A stretch of 64,000 nucleotides of DNA. Source: SAR324 cluster bacterium. Lineage in GTDB: Bacteria; SAR324; XYD2-FULL-50-16. The stretch lies in contig JANQGX010000012.1 in assembly GCA_028282885.1 (NCBI GenBank), positions 186,001 to 250,000 of the forward strand, in the 5' to 3' direction. Below the pieces are notes generated by a model, which was given only the letters and a program-made list of their open reading frames with translations, was not told where the DNA came from and ran no database searches. Position 1 is the stretch's first letter; every line of letters begins with the position of its first letter. Shown here piece after piece: positions 43,388 through 54,200 of this stretch. The translations under genes were made by a program, and so were the position numbers.

Positions 43388-44764
43388 TTAATCATCGACA
43401 ATCATTTTCTCGAAGACCAGATCGGTTAAATCTTGAGCAACGATCGGATCTTCGGCAGGCAGATTGGCATCGTCCAGTATGGTAAGTACATCATCAGCGA
43501 GAGCCGACAGCTTACCGGCGTAACGGACAAACAGAATATTAATGGAAGGATTGGCCTCCTTCAGGGTGTTATCGTAATCGAGGTAGCGGAAATTATCTGC
43601 CTGTGCTCCGTTGATTGCTCTTCTCATGTTCCTGAATTCCCGACTGTCAAAACCCTTCATAACCAGTTCGTAACGAATCAGCTTGTTGCCGCCAACATCT
43701 ATGGTTGACATCTCTTTGATTACCTGGGGAACAAATTTCTCTCTCATCTCTACGTAGGTGTCCTTTACAAGCTGCGTAACCACTGCTGCAGGATCAGCGC
43801 TGGCTCCGGTTCTGCGGGCGATATTGAAGGTTTCATTGGCAAAGGCACCACCGGTGGCCGTTGAGATGTTTTTTGCAGTAACGTTAACGCTCAAAACGAC
43901 TTTATCTTCTTTTCTGCTCAAGGAGATGATGTTCACTTCGACGACCACTTTGGCCAGTTGCTTCAGCAGGGTCAGCCCGGAGGTATAGAATTCCTCGGAT
44001 TCTTTAACCTGTTGGTTGAAGGCTTCATCCCTGGCACTGCTGCCGGTCACCATGGCCATGAACTGCTCCTTGGAAAGCTTGGAATAAGCCGCCCGCTTTT
44101 TCTCATCGGTCTGCATTGAGATCACCGCGTTGCGATAATCCATTGCCCTCAATCCACGCTGGTTGAGATCAGTCTGGATCTGATTCATCAACATGTCTTC
44201 AATGTCTTGAAATCTATAGTTGATAGCGGAAAGATCCCAGTCTTTTTTGCTGGTTATAATGGTTATCAAAGTGCTGCCGCTGGCATCAATGAATCTTAAA
44301 TCCTTTTGCAGGGCGACAAGGGTGACTTCCCGATTAACCTTAAAAGCTGCGGAGATTCCATAATACTTGTCATTATAGATCTTCTTTTCCGCGACTACTT
44401 CCCTGTCCACGATGTACTTGTCAATGTTGGTAGAGAAGTAACGTTCGATCTCCTCATATCTTCGATTGTAGTCATCTGCTGTCATCAACTCACGAACCAT
44501 GGCTTCGACTGCCATTTTGGAAGCATTTTGCAGGGCATTCTTTTTTGCCAGTCGAATGTCGTTTTTCTTGATCAAGGCTTTGGCCTTTACTTTGATGACT
44601 CGAACATCAGGAGAGTCTTCTTGAAAGCTGGTTCGGCCGCTTACATCTGCGAGGGTCAAAAATTCCTCTTCAATGACGGGCTTTGTTGCAGGTTTGGATT
44701 TGCCACATCCTGCCGCAATTAGGGGAATTGCTGCTATCAATAAGGCGATATTTCTGATTTTCAT
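43388..44764 (-). CDS. LPP20/FlgT-like lipoprotein
   Basis: The 458-residue protein has a lipoprotein signal (LLIAAIPLIAAGCGK, Cys about 20). Residues about 60-150 look like the LPP20/FlgT N-terminal domain: KALIKKNDIRLAKKNALQNA, then SKMAVEAMVRELM, FSTNIDKYIVDREVVAEKK, and YYGISAAFKVNREVTLVALQ. The rest (150-458) is an unassigned alpha/beta region with repeated LPP20-like strands (VVVEVNIISLSRKEDKVVLS, LIRYELVMKGFDSREFRNMRRA). FlgT and FlgP-type proteins of Vibrio form outer-membrane flagellar ring parts, and flagellar genes lie 6 kb away, but the link is speculative. AGAGGG precedes the ATG. It heads the cluster and its promoter should lie just upstream. Confidence 0.78.
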   Translation of the reverse strand: MKIRNIALLIAAIPLIAAGCGKSKPATKPVIEEEFLTLADVSGRTSFQEDSPDVRVIKVKAKALIKKNDIRLAKKNALQNASKMAVEAMVRELMTADDYNRRYEEIERYFSTNIDKYIVDREVVAEKKIYNDKYYGISAAFKVNREVTLVALQKDLRFIDASGSTLITIITSKKDWDLSAINYRFQDIEDMLMNQIQTDLNQRGLRAMDYRNAVISMQTDEKKRAAYSKLSKEQFMAMVTGSSARDEAFNQQVKESEEFYTSGLTLLKQLAKVVVEVNIISLSRKEDKVVLSVNVTAKNISTATGGAFANETFNIARRTGASADPAAVVTQLVKDTYVEMREKFVPQVIKEMSTIDVGGNKLIRYELVMKGFDSREFRNMRRAINGAQADNFRYLDYDNTLKEANPSINILFVRYAGKLSALADDVLTILDDANLPAEDPIVAQDLTDLVFEKMIVDD

Positions 44765-45418
44765 AAAACCCTCTTTCTTGTTCTGTTATCAAGTTTGGTC
44801 ACTGCAGATGCCTGCTTTCGATAAAATTAACAGGAGTTCCGCTTCCGGTCCGACCAAAATGTAAACGTATCAATTCCAACGTAGAAAAACATAGTTAGAA
44901 TACTAAAGTATGAAAACGAAAAATTAAAGGCTTTTTCCACGGTTTTTATTTCCCGGAGAGGCAAAACCTCGGCGGAAAGGGATTAGCCCGGAATCAAGCC
45001 GTTGCCAGTGACATCTTACATCGCACGGATTTACAGACAAGGTTCGGATCCGGTGATGATCTGTTTGCTTTAGATGATGATCGGCCTTTCCCAAGATCCC
45101 AAAGCTTATTCACGGGAGCATCTCCATAGAACTATTTTATCCGGTTGAATGAAGACCCGCAATGCGGGATTGTCGAAAGATGTTGGCTTGAAGGTTGAAT
45201 GTGTTTTACCTCTATATGACTGAATTCATATGATAAACCAGCACACATGAAATTCAGGATCGAAGCGACGGTTGAGTGGTGACAGGATACCAAGGATAAT
45301 GCACGACAAGCCGTTATTTTGAGTAGATTGGGATTGCATTTGAGCCGTGTTTATGTTATTTTGAAAAATTAAATTAATCAGAGTAGGCGGAAGAATTTAT
45401 CATTTTCTCAAGAGGAAA
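44765..45418. promoter_or_regulatory. Divergent upstream region of the lipoprotein cluster and the rimP operon
   Basis: This 654-base gap contains no supported gene. On the plus strand TTGCAT (45334-45339) and TATTTT (45357-45362) are 17 bases apart and could be the promoter of rimP, 56 bases before its ATG. A short hairpin CCCGC-aat-GCGGG is at 45156-45168. On the minus side the AT-rich stretch 44870-44935 probably holds the promoter of the lipoprotein cluster, without a clear consensus. No tRNA was found, although tRNAs often precede rimP in other bacteria. Confidence 0.4.
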
Positions 45419-45883
45419 ATGCGACTTGCCAAGGATATTTCCGAGCGGTTAACTGCACTGGTTGAGCCCGTTGTCAGTGAGTTGGGTTTTGAACTGGTTG
45501 ATATTGTTTACAGACAGGAAAACAAGGGGAATATTCTGGATATTACCATTGACAAGGAGGAGGGTATTCTGGTTGATGATTGCGCTCTGGTTAGTGAAAA
45601 GTTGTCTTTACTACTGGATGTTGAGGATCTTATCCAGCAGAAATACTACCTGGAGATTGGTTCCCCGGGTATTTTCCGGGAACTAAAGAAGGAAAAGGAA
45701 TTTTTGCGCAGTATTGGAAAGCGCGTCAAAGCGGAATTTAGTTCTCCGATCAAGGGGCAGAAAAAGTTTGTTGGTATTTTAAACGGCTTTGATCAGGGGG
45801 TTGTGACCATCAGCAATGAACATCATGAGTTGGAGGTTGACCTGGACAATATGAAAGGAATCCGGTTGTTCCCTGAGTTTTGA
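45419..45883 (+). CDS. rimP: Ribosome maturation factor RimP
   Basis: RimP helps assemble the 30S ribosomal subunit. The 154-residue protein has the N-terminal alpha/beta domain (ELGFELVDIVYRQE, LDITIDKEEGILVDDCALVS) with the conserved YYLEIGSPGIFRELKKEKEF segment, and the C-terminal SH3-like domain (FVGILNGFDQGVVTI). AGAGGA precedes the ATG. It heads rimP-nusA-infB-rbfA, the standard translation and transcription operon. Confidence 0.95.
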   Translation: MRLAKDISERLTALVEPVVSELGFELVDIVYRQENKGNILDITIDKEEGILVDDCALVSEKLSLLLDVEDLIQQKYYLEIGSPGIFRELKKEKEFLRSIGKRVKAEFSSPIKGQKKFVGILNGFDQGVVTISNEHHELEVDLDNMKGIRLFPEF

Positions 45884-46020
45884 ATCTCGATCCAAAATAA
45901 GTCAACCCAAAACCGTGACAGCATTTCAGACAGTTTTTACAATCATTTGGAATTCCCGAAAAATATATATTAGTCATTCATGCTTAACAGAGAATAAGCA
46001 TAACGTCACAGGAGCGTTTC

Positions 46021-47379
46021 ATGAAACCTGGAAGTGTTCTGGAAGCGATAGTCGAACTGAGCCACGAAAGGGGTTTGGAGCAGGAATCTATTATTGAAGC
46101 AATTGAAGATGCTATTGTTGGTGCCGCATATCGGAAGTATAAAAATTACAAAACTATAGAAGCGTCGTTTGACCGGCAAACAGGTGAATTGGATCTGATG
46201 CACTATAAAGTTGTGGTGGAGCAAGTGGAAGACCCTGACAATGAGATATCTATTGATGCGGTCAAAAAACTGGATCCTCTTGCAGAATGTGGAGATGAAG
46301 TTGAATATGAGATCGATGCAAAGGATTTTTCCAAGGTTATCGCCCAAACAGCCCGTCAACTGATTTTTCAAAAGATTCGTGAAGCCGAGCGGGAATCTGT
46401 TTTAGATAAATATTCCGACAAAACCAATGAGATTGTCCACGGGACTGTTTCCAGGATTGAACGGGGTAAAGTTATTATTGTTGTGGGTAACTCAGCCGAA
46501 GCCGTTCTGGAACGTCATGAGCAGATACCGCACGAAAAACTGCAACCCGGTGATCATGTTCGGGCTTTATTGATTGATCTTCATTCAGAGGGAAGAGGGC
46601 CTCAATTGGTTGTTTCCCGGACACATCCGAGTTTTTTGATGAAACTGTTTGAAGTAGAGGTGCCTGAGGTTTACGAAGGAATTATCGAAGTAATGGGTGC
46701 GGCAAGAGAGCCGGGTAAAAGAGCCAAGGTGGCTGTTTATACGGACGATCCGGATGTCGATCCTGTAGGAGCTTGTGTCGGACCACGGGGATCAAGAATC
46801 CAGGCGATTGTTTCAGAATTATGTGATGAAAGGATTGATGTGGTTGAATGGTCCAGCGATCTGGAACAGTTTATCTCCAATGCATTGGCGCCAGCGGATA
46901 TTATGAGAATTGATCTGGATACAGAGAACAAGGTGGCTGATATTCAGATTGCGCAGGATCAACTTTCCTTGGCAATTGGAAAACAGGGGCAAAATGTTCG
47001 GTTGGCTTCCAAGCTTACTGGAATTATGATAAACATCACCGCCTGGGAGCCCAAAGATGAACTGAAGGAACTTGAAGCCTCATTCTCCGGTACCAACGGC
47101 GATGCGGAAGAGGAAAAACTGGAAGGAGACAAGGAGGAGGCTCCGGTGGCTGATAGCGACGTCGAAGGTGTTCCTGACAGTGAGGAACCTGCTGAAACAG
47201 CCTCCGACGCTAAGACTGCTGCGACAGACACGAATGAAGAAGTCGGAGAATCCGAGAACTCTCCGGAAGAAGGTGTTGAAGAAAAACCTGCGGAAGATGA
47301 ACAAAAGGTTGATCAATCCGCAACAGAGGACGATACTGATGAAAAAACAGAGTCGGATCCCGGGGATAAAAGCGAATAG
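46021..47379 (+). CDS. nusA: Transcription termination/antitermination factor NusA
   Basis: NusA binds RNA polymerase and controls pausing, termination and antitermination. The 452-residue protein has the N-terminal polymerase-binding domain (1-130), S1 (about 138-200, SDKTNEIVHGTVSRIERGKV), and KH1-KH2 (about 200-345: DPVGACVGPRGSRIQAI and LAIGKQGQNVRLAS). Beyond residue 350 is a low-complexity acidic tail of about 100 residues, rich in Glu, Asp and Ser, in place of the two AR repeats of E. coli. No ylxR follows; infB starts 65 bases after the stop. Confidence 0.95.
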   Translation: MKPGSVLEAIVELSHERGLEQESIIEAIEDAIVGAAYRKYKNYKTIEASFDRQTGELDLMHYKVVVEQVEDPDNEISIDAVKKLDPLAECGDEVEYEIDAKDFSKVIAQTARQLIFQKIREAERESVLDKYSDKTNEIVHGTVSRIERGKVIIVVGNSAEAVLERHEQIPHEKLQPGDHVRALLIDLHSEGRGPQLVVSRTHPSFLMKLFEVEVPEVYEGIIEVMGAAREPGKRAKVAVYTDDPDVDPVGACVGPRGSRIQAIVSELCDERIDVVEWSSDLEQFISNALAPADIMRIDLDTENKVADIQIAQDQLSLAIGKQGQNVRLASKLTGIMINITAWEPKDELKELEASFSGTNGDAEEEKLEGDKEEAPVADSDVEGVPDSEEPAETASDAKTAATDTNEEVGESENSPEEGVEEKPAEDEQKVDQSATEDDTDEKTESDPGDKSE

Positions 47380-47444
47380 AGCCTGATGTGTTCGCTGCAT
47401 TTGAAGATAGATGAGACAGACATAAAATCATTGGAGGATTATTC

Positions 47445-50270
47445 ATGTCGCTGAGAGTGTTTGAGCTGGCAAAAGAACTCAATATTCCAACAAAGGAATT
47501 GATCAAGAGAATTAAGAATCTGGGAATTGAAATCACCGGGAATTTTTCTTCCCTTGCTGACGATCAGATTGCCCTCATCAAGAGTGATTTTCTCAAGCCT
47601 TCTGCCAAGACCGAAGACAAAGAAGCACCCAGCCAGGTTCCAGCGGCAAAACCAGGCCGTAGAATAATCTCAGCCAAAAAAGCAAAAGAGCCCAAAAAAA
47701 CCAAACCGGCAGCCAAAAAAGAGGAGCCTAAAGTCGCCGAGCCGGAGGTGGAGCCCGAAGTTTCAGAAGAAAAAGTAGCTGCCAAAGCAAAAGCTCCCAA
47801 AAGAATCATTCGCAAAAAAGCAACACCCGAAGAAGATCCCGTAGAAGAAGCTAAAGAGGAAGTTGAGGCCAAACTGGCTAAGCCAAAAACCAAAAAAGCA
47901 GAGAAGAAGGCTGAGGTTAAGGATAAGGAGAAAACTGCTGAAGAGCTTGACAAACCCAAAGAGAAGCCGAAAAAAGCGGCTGCTGAGAAAACCAGAGAAC
48001 CTCGAAAGAAAGCTGCCGAAAAACCCAGGCCCAGACGAACAAGGAAAGTGGTTGAAGCTCCTGTCGTTGAAGAGGAACCAATTCAGAAGGAGCCGATCAA
48101 GGTTACGGTTAGAAAAAAGCGAGCTGAAGTAGAGAAACCGGAAGCTGCGGCCGAAGCTGAAGCTAAAACAACTGAAAAGGACGATAAGGATAAAGCTGAT
48201 GTTAAGCTCCGTAAAAAGGATAAGAAGCAGGAAAAGGCGATCGAGAAAGAGCGTCCGCTAGACGAATACGATAAGAAACAGATCAAAAGTCTGCAGAAAA
48301 AGGATAAAGTTAAGCTTGATAAGAGGGTATTTAAAGAAAAACTGGAAGTTATTGAAGAGGAAGATTTTTCAGGTGGCTTCGAGGATGAAATTATCCCTGC
48401 AGCCCAACCGAAAGCTCCGAAGTATCCCAGTAAGCGCAGAGTCTCAAAGGCCGCCAAACGGAAAGAAAAAGCAAAGCGACAGGCAGAAGCTAAAAAAGTC
48501 AAACATGTTTTTAACCCACGTCAAAAGGAACTAGTGGTTGGTGAATTCATAACAGTCGGTGATCTGGCAGGACTGATCGGAGTCAAGGTGCCTGAGATTA
48601 TCAAAACGTTGATGTCTTTGGGCATCATGGCAACTATTACACAGTCTATCGATGGTGAAACCGCCGCACTGGTTGCATCGGAGCATGGAATCGAACTCAA
48701 GGTACAGTTCGAATCTATTGAGGACACGATTGATAAAACCGAAGACAAAGAAAGTGATCTGATCCTGAGACCGCCGGTTGTAACTATCATGGGTCATGTT
48801 GACCACGGGAAGACTTCCCTGCTGGATAAAATCAGAAAGAGTAATGTAACTGATGATGAAGCAGGGGGGATTACACAGCATATCGGGGCTTATCACGTTA
48901 AAACCCCTGAAGGCAGGATTACATTTCTGGATACTCCCGGTCACGAGGCATTTACGGCGATGCGAGCCAGGGGAGCCAATGTAACCGATATTGTAATCCT
49001 TGTGGTGGCGGCGGATGACGGACCAAGGCCCCAGACCATCGAGGCAATTCACCATGCCAAAGCTGCGGAAGTGGCAATTATTGTGGCAGTGAACAAATGT
49101 GACAAACCGGATGCAAACCCCGACAAAACCATACAACAATTGATGGAACATGAACTTGTTCCCGAGGAGTTCGGTGGCGATATTCCGACCATCAAGGTTT
49201 CCGCCAAAAAGGGTGATGGAATTCCCAAACTCCTGGAGATGGTTCATCTGCAAGCTGAGATTATGGAACTCAAGGCCAATCCGAATCGGATGGCACTGGG
49301 AACGGTTATCGAATCCAAAGTGGACAAAGGAAGAGGAAATGTTGCGACCATCCTGATCCAGAATGGAACCCTGAAGGTCGGTGATAATTATGTTGTCGGA
49401 ACTGAATATGGTCGTGTCAGGGCTATGTGGAATGATAAGGCAAGAAAGATAACCGAGGCCTCACCTGCAATTCCCGTGGAAATCGTGGGATTAAATGGTG
49501 TTCCCAAAGCCGGGGATCCTTTCAACGTGGGACTGGACGAAAAACAGGTTCGACAGATTGCCATGCTGAGAACTGAAAAAGAGAAGGAACGCAGACAGGC
49601 ACAGCAGCAAAAGCGAACCCTGGAGAATCTGTTCGATTCAATTGGTCAGGAAGAGAAGAGTTTGCTTAATCTGATTGTAAAAACCGATGTAAACGGTTCT
49701 CTTGATGCATTAAGCGATGCCCTGGAACGGCTGGGGAACGAACAGGTGGCTATTAAGATCATATCCGGTGCTGTCGGCGCCATCTCGTCAACCGACATTT
49801 TATTGGCCTCAACAAGTAAAGCCATCGTTATCGGATTCAACACACGACCTGATCCTACTGCAAAAAACCTGGCCCATGAAGAAGGCATTGACGTCAGGCT
49901 GTACAGTGTCATCTATGAGGTTATCGAGGATGTCAAGCATGCGCTTGAAGGCATGTTGAAACCGATTGTCAGGGAAGAGATTCACGGCAAGGCAGAAGTG
50001 CTTGAAATTTTTAATATTCCGAAAATAGGTGTGGTGGCCGGCTCAAAGATTGTGGAAGGAAAATTCCTGCGAGACAGCTCGGTTCGTGTCATCAGGGATA
50101 ATGTAATCATCCATGATGGCAGGCTTTCCTCTCTGCAGCGCTTTAAGGATTCGGTTAAAGAGGTGCAGACAGGATTCGAATGTGGCATCGGTGTTGATTC
50201 TTACAAGGATTTAAAAATCGGTGACGAACTTGAATCCTACATTCGACTGGAAACAGCAGCCAAACTTTAA
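47445..50270 (+). CDS. infB: Translation initiation factor IF-2
   Basis: IF-2 brings fMet-tRNA to the 30S subunit with GTP. The 941-residue protein has an N-terminal IF2N domain ([22 protein letters not shown]), a long Lys/Glu/Ala/Pro-rich linker (about 50-360), a second IF2N domain, then the G domain: G1 [15 protein letters not shown]2 [15 protein letters not shown]3 DTPGHEAF, G4 NKCDKP, G5 SAKKGDG. The C-terminal beta-barrel and fMet-tRNA-binding domains are complete. GGAGG precedes the start. The charged linker is compositionally extreme but in keeping with the family. Confidence 0.97.
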   Translation: MSLRVFELAKELNIPTKELIKRIKNLGIEITGNFSSLADDQIALIKSDFLKPSAKTEDKEAPSQVPAAKPGRRIISAKKAKEPKKTKPAAKKEEPKVAEPEVEPEVSEEKVAAKAKAPKRIIRKKATPEEDPVEEAKEEVEAKLAKPKTKKAEKKAEVKDKEKTAEELDKPKEKPKKAAAEKTREPRKKAAEKPRPRRTRKVVEAPVVEEEPIQKEPIKVTVRKKRAEVEKPEAAAEAEAKTTEKDDKDKADVKLRKKDKKQEKAIEKERPLDEYDKKQIKSLQKKDKVKLDKRVFKEKLEVIEEEDFSGGFEDEIIPAAQPKAPKYPSKRRVSKAAKRKEKAKRQAEAKKVKHVFNPRQKELVVGEFITVGDLAGLIGVKVPEIIKTLMSLGIMATITQSIDGETAALVASEHGIELKVQFESIEDTIDKTEDKESDLILRPPVVTIMGHVDHGKTSLLDKIRKSNVTDDEAGGITQHIGAYHVKTPEGRITFLDTPGHEAFTAMRARGANVTDIVILVVAADDGPRPQTIEAIHHAKAAEVAIIVAVNKCDKPDANPDKTIQQLMEHELVPEEFGGDIPTIKVSAKKGDGIPKLLEMVHLQAEIMELKANPNRMALGTVIESKVDKGRGNVATILIQNGTLKVGDNYVVGTEYGRVRAMWNDKARKITEASPAIPVEIVGLNGVPKAGDPFNVGLDEKQVRQIAMLRTEKEKERRQAQQQKRTLENLFDSIGQEEKSLLNLIVKTDVNGSLDALSDALERLGNEQVAIKIISGAVGAISSTDILLASTSKAIVIGFNTRPDPTAKNLAHEEGIDVRLYSVIYEVIEDVKHALEGMLKPIVREEIHGKAEVLEIFNIPKIGVVAGSKIVEGKFLRDSSVRVIRDNVIIHDGRLSSLQRFKDSVKEVQTGFECGIGVDSYKDLKIGDELESYIRLETAAKL

Positions 50271-50291
50271 ATCTGCATCAATGAGAGCTAG

Positions 50292-50648
50292 ATGAAGGTC
50301 AGCAACCATCGGAAAAAAGAGCAGATCAAGATTAAGCTCTCTTCTATTTTAAAAAAATCCAGCAGTAATCCCCTGTTTGAAGGGGTAACCATTGTGGATG
50401 TCAAGCTCAGTCCTGATTCTGCAGGAGCTGTTGTCTTCTTCTCCGTTTTCGACAGCAGCACTCCTCCTGACGAAATCACCAAGGCATTGAATTCAGCCAG
50501 CGGTTTTTTCCAATCCAAACTGGCTGCAACCCTCCGCTCAAGAAATACACCGCGATTAACCTTCAAATTCGACAAAGGATTTGATCATGCCAGCCGAATT
50601 GATGAAATTCTTTCCAAGATTGAGATAAAAGAGGAAGACGCCGAATAG
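50292..50648 (+). CDS. rbfA: 30S ribosome-binding factor RbfA
   Basis: RbfA assists late 30S maturation and cold adaptation. The 118-residue protein has a KH-type fold with LFEGVTIVDVKLSPDSAGAV, then VFFSVFDSSTPPDEITKALN, LRSRNTPRLTFKFDKGFDHA, and a helical end, all typical. It follows infB by 21 bases and ends the operon. Confidence 0.93.
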   Translation: MKVSNHRKKEQIKIKLSSILKKSSSNPLFEGVTIVDVKLSPDSAGAVVFFSVFDSSTPPDEITKALNSASGFFQSKLAATLRSRNTPRLTFKFDKGFDHASRIDEILSKIEIKEEDAE

Positions 50649-50813
50649 CTTTGCGTCCGTTCGGATAATCCCCCAATAGTATATCAAGTCACGATTTCCC
50701 GTCTCAACTATAATCGTTTTACAAGCCTGATCTGATAAAAGCATAGTTATCCAGACCCCTGGAAAAGCAGGGATCGCTATCGTTAACTATTTAATATATT
50801 TATCAATTCTTTT

Positions 50814-50863
50814 CTCCCTGTCTCTGTTTTTTTGTTGAATCAAAAAAAAGATTCAAGTTTTTT
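50814..50863 (+). terminator. Nested hairpin terminator after rbfA
   Basis: TTGAATC (50835-50841) and GATTCAA (50850-50856) pair around an A8 loop and are followed by GTTTTTT. An outer pair CTCCCTG (50814-50820) and CAGGGAG (50864-50870) encloses this. It probably ends the rimP-rbfA operon. The right half overlaps the first sigma-28 promoter. Confidence 0.7.
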
Positions 50864-50879
50864 CAGGGAGTGCCGATAA
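50853..50879 (+). promoter_or_regulatory. Sigma-28 (FliA) promoter 1 upstream of fliD
   Basis: TCAAGTTT (50853-50860), an 11-base spacer, then GCCGATAA (50872-50879). The consensus of the flagellar sigma factor is TAAAGTTT-N11-GCCGATAA, so 15 of 16 positions match at exact spacing. It drives the plus strand toward fliD, about 400 bases downstream. Confidence 0.8.
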
Positions 50880-50982
50880 AGGATATAGCAGATAAGTCTG
50901 TTAAATCTTAGTCACCTTAGAGGGTATGTCCTATTTGTGACAGACCTTTCTCAACATTTAAACTTGGAAGACAAAATAAAGC

Positions 50983-51009
50983 TAAAGTAAATTTGAAATC
51001 TGCCGATTA
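50983..51009 (+). promoter_or_regulatory. Sigma-28 (FliA) promoter 2 upstream of fliD
   Basis: TAAAGTAA (50983-50990), an 11-base spacer, then GCCGATTA (51002-51009). Thirteen of 16 positions match TAAAGTTT-N11-GCCGATAA at the exact spacing. It is 130 bases after the first one and 276 before the fliD start, with a candidate terminator between. Confidence 0.72.
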
Positions 51010-51204
51010 AGAAATAACGGACGAATTGATGTTCATTGGAACAGTAATTGTAATTCTATTCCTGGATTAAAATAGATCGGTTCGATAGATCCCGTGGAGA
51101 AGTGCGTGATTTCCATCCCGGGATTGCAAATGATCAACCTGTTGGTGGGTTTTTATGCCCGTATTGGATCTCTCATCAGGCATGTTGATCAGAGCATATT
51201 CGAC

Positions 51205-51226
51205 CCCTGTTTTAGACAGGGTTTTT
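51205..51226 (+). terminator. Terminator-like hairpin in the fliD leader
   Basis: CCCTGT (51205-51210) and ACAGGG (51216-51221) form a six-base-pair stem with a five-base loop and five T (51222-51226) directly after. It stands between the sigma-28 promoters and the fliD start at 51285, so it may attenuate fliD or be a chance structure. Confidence 0.5.
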
Positions 51227-51284
51227 CCGTAAAACTGTCTTATTGTGGAAAAATTTTCCTGTCTGCTATTTTCTAGGATAGATA

Positions 51285-54200
51285 ATGCCATCTGAAATCA
51301 GTTCCAATCCGAATGTGATTACCGGCCTTGCTTCCGGCATGGATACCAAAGCGGTTGTGGATAAAATGATCGCGGCGGAACGAAAGAAAATCGAACCCAT
51401 TGCTGCAAGAAAGGAAGAAAAAGCCCTGGAACTGGACGCGTGGAAACAGGTAAAGGCATACCTGGAAACCACAAAAACAGCAGCGGATACCCTTGCCAAA
51501 AAATCGCTTTGGGAAGGGAAGATCGTAAGCTCCAGTCATCCTGACGTGGTTGAGGCTTTTGCCACTTCGGGAGCCAAACCCGGCAAACACACGATGATTG
51601 TGGACAAGCTGGCGTTGAATCATCAGATAGCATCACAGGGATTCGAATCCAAGGAGGTTCAAATAGCCCGGGGAGAAGTTGCCGTAGCGATTGGTGAAAA
51701 TCCCCCGGAGAAAATACTGATCGACGAGACAAACGATAATTTGCAGGGTTATGTCGATGCCATAAACGGACTTGATTCAGATCTGTCTGCCAGTATTATC
51801 AAAACAGGGAATAAGGAGAGACCGTTTCAGGTTGTCCTGACCAGTAAGAAAACAGGAAAAGAGGGAGAGATATTTATTGCCTCCTCACCTTCAAATGAAG
51901 GTGTAATGCCAACTTTTGATCCTTATTATCTGCAACCGGGTAAATGGAAAGGAATCGCCAAAGCAGAGGAGGTGGCACCAAAACCGACGGGTACCGGAGC
52001 ATCTACCGTAATTCCCGAACTGATCGGGAATTACTCTGGCGAAGAGTCGTTGGAGCTGACCTTCACGGCGGTCAATACAGGTATCGTCGGAGTTAGTGAA
52101 AGCTTGAGAATGCGTTGGGAGGATAACCAGGGACGTTATGGTTATCTAGACCTGGGATCGTTCAACTATACACCCGGTGAGCCTGTTGAGGTGGTTGATG
52201 GAATCAGCCTGATATTAAGCGATGGTGAAATCATCGTGAACGACTCCTTTTCTGCCAGTGCCAAACCACAGGAATCGGAGTTGTACTGGTGGAAAAATGA
52301 TGATGAAAGGGCGCCTGCAATTACCCAACCCGGTAAATGGAAACGTCAGTCTACGGAAGGCGGACCCATAATCACCGGTAAGATGGAAGGAGAGGATGAC
52401 GACAGTTTCACCCTGACAGTGGTAGGAAGTGGACAGATCGGTCAGGCGGAAGATTTGAAAATTGAATATGAGTCCGAGAATGGTCTCAAAGGGATGGTAT
52501 TTGTCGGCAAGGGATACAACCCCGGAGCAAAACTTTCCCTGGGCAAGGGATTGGAATTATCGCTCAATTCAGGTTTGCTCAACGATGGGGATACCGCCAC
52601 ATTCGAATACCAGGCTGAGTCTACGGCAGACTATTGGTGGCTGGATGAAGAAGAGAGGCACGAAGGTGGTCAGATTACCGGTCTGACCCAATGGATTACC
52701 AAGGAGATCGAGGATGAGGAGGATATTCCGGCTCCGATGAAGGCGGAAAAGCCGACAGGTCCCAGGTTGAGTAATGCTGAAAAGCAGATTGTCGGTCAAT
52801 ACACCGAATATGAACCCAAAACCTATACGTTTACAGCCCTGAAAAGCGGGAGTGTTGGGGTTACCAAAGGGTTGGAACTGAAATGGGAAGACAATAAAGG
52901 GAATACGGGAGTGTTGGAAGTTGGTGGAGATACCTATACTGCCGGCTCTCCAATAGAATTCGATGCCGGATTGTCATTGGTTCTGGGAGAAGGCAGCATA
53001 TTTGAGACCGACTCTTTTAGTTTCAGGACTTTTTCACCGGTAATTCAGCCCCCGCAGGATGCTGAAATAAGATTGGGTGCTACTGAACTGGGTGGTGGCC
53101 TGGTGATTACCAACTCCACCAATGAGCTGGAAGATGTGATTGATGGTGTCAGACTAAACCTGCTTTCGGTCTCTGAAAAACCGGTAACTATTAATATCCG
53201 GGGGGACACGGAGAAAGCGCTGGCTTCGATCAGGGAGTTTGTTGATACCTATAACACAATGCTGACCTATTTTAAGGAGGTCTCGAAATACGAACCGGAA
53301 TCGGGTGAAAGCGGTCCCTTGCAGGGTGATAGAAATCTGCCCAAGATCCAAAAGGAGACCAACAGTATATTTATCGATCCGATATTCGGAATTGAAAACG
53401 ATAAAAACATGCTTATCTCTATCGGTTTGAAAATTAATCAGGAAGGATTGATTGATATCGACGAGGATAAGCTGACCAACGCCATTAATGAGAACCTGAC
53501 GACGGTGGCTAACCTGTTCAGGAGTTGGGGAACGATCGATAATAGTGCCATCATCTATTTGAGTTCCACGGAAAAAACCCAAATCAGTGGCCCCAAGGGA
53601 TACGATATTGATATCACGGAAGCCGCTTCAAAGGGGATTTATGCAACAAAACCGAGCAATACGCCGGTTACCATTAACGATGAAAACAAGGAGATTTTTG
53701 TAACGGTAAATGGCCGGGAATCAGAATCCATCGAATTGGAAACCGGAACGTTCAGGATGGATGAGTTGGCCAGGGATCTGCAGAAAAAGATCATTAACGA
53801 TAAAAATATCGGTAAAATGAACGTTGTGGTTACCGAGGAGAACGGTTCCATAATTATCCGATCAAATACCACCGGCAGTAAATCTGCCGTATATATCCGG
53901 GTGGGCAACACAGACGGTATTATGACCCATCCCCTGATGAATGGAACAAATCGCAACGGAACCGATGTCCAGGGAACAATCAATGGCGCACCGATGGTAG
54001 GAAGCGGACAGATTCTCTCCGGAGATGAAGGAACACCGTATGAAGGTTTGAAACTCTATGTAAGCCTGACGGATAACCAGATTGGTGATGGTGTGGAAGG
54101 CAACATCATCTTCACCAAAGGGGTCGGAACCAAGGTTCAGGAGTACATTGACGATATAACCAGCCCTGAAGAAGGGGCACTTGACATCTATACCAACAAT

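Noticed and set aside
44765..45418. Possible tRNA before rimP
   Set aside because: No T-loop TTCGAAT-type sequence or cloverleaf arms could be found.
51037..51052. Possible sigma-54 promoter TGGAAC-N5-TTGTA upstream of fliD
   Set aside because: The GC dinucleotide of the -12 box is GT and the -24 box deviates; two much better sigma-28 sites lie nearby.
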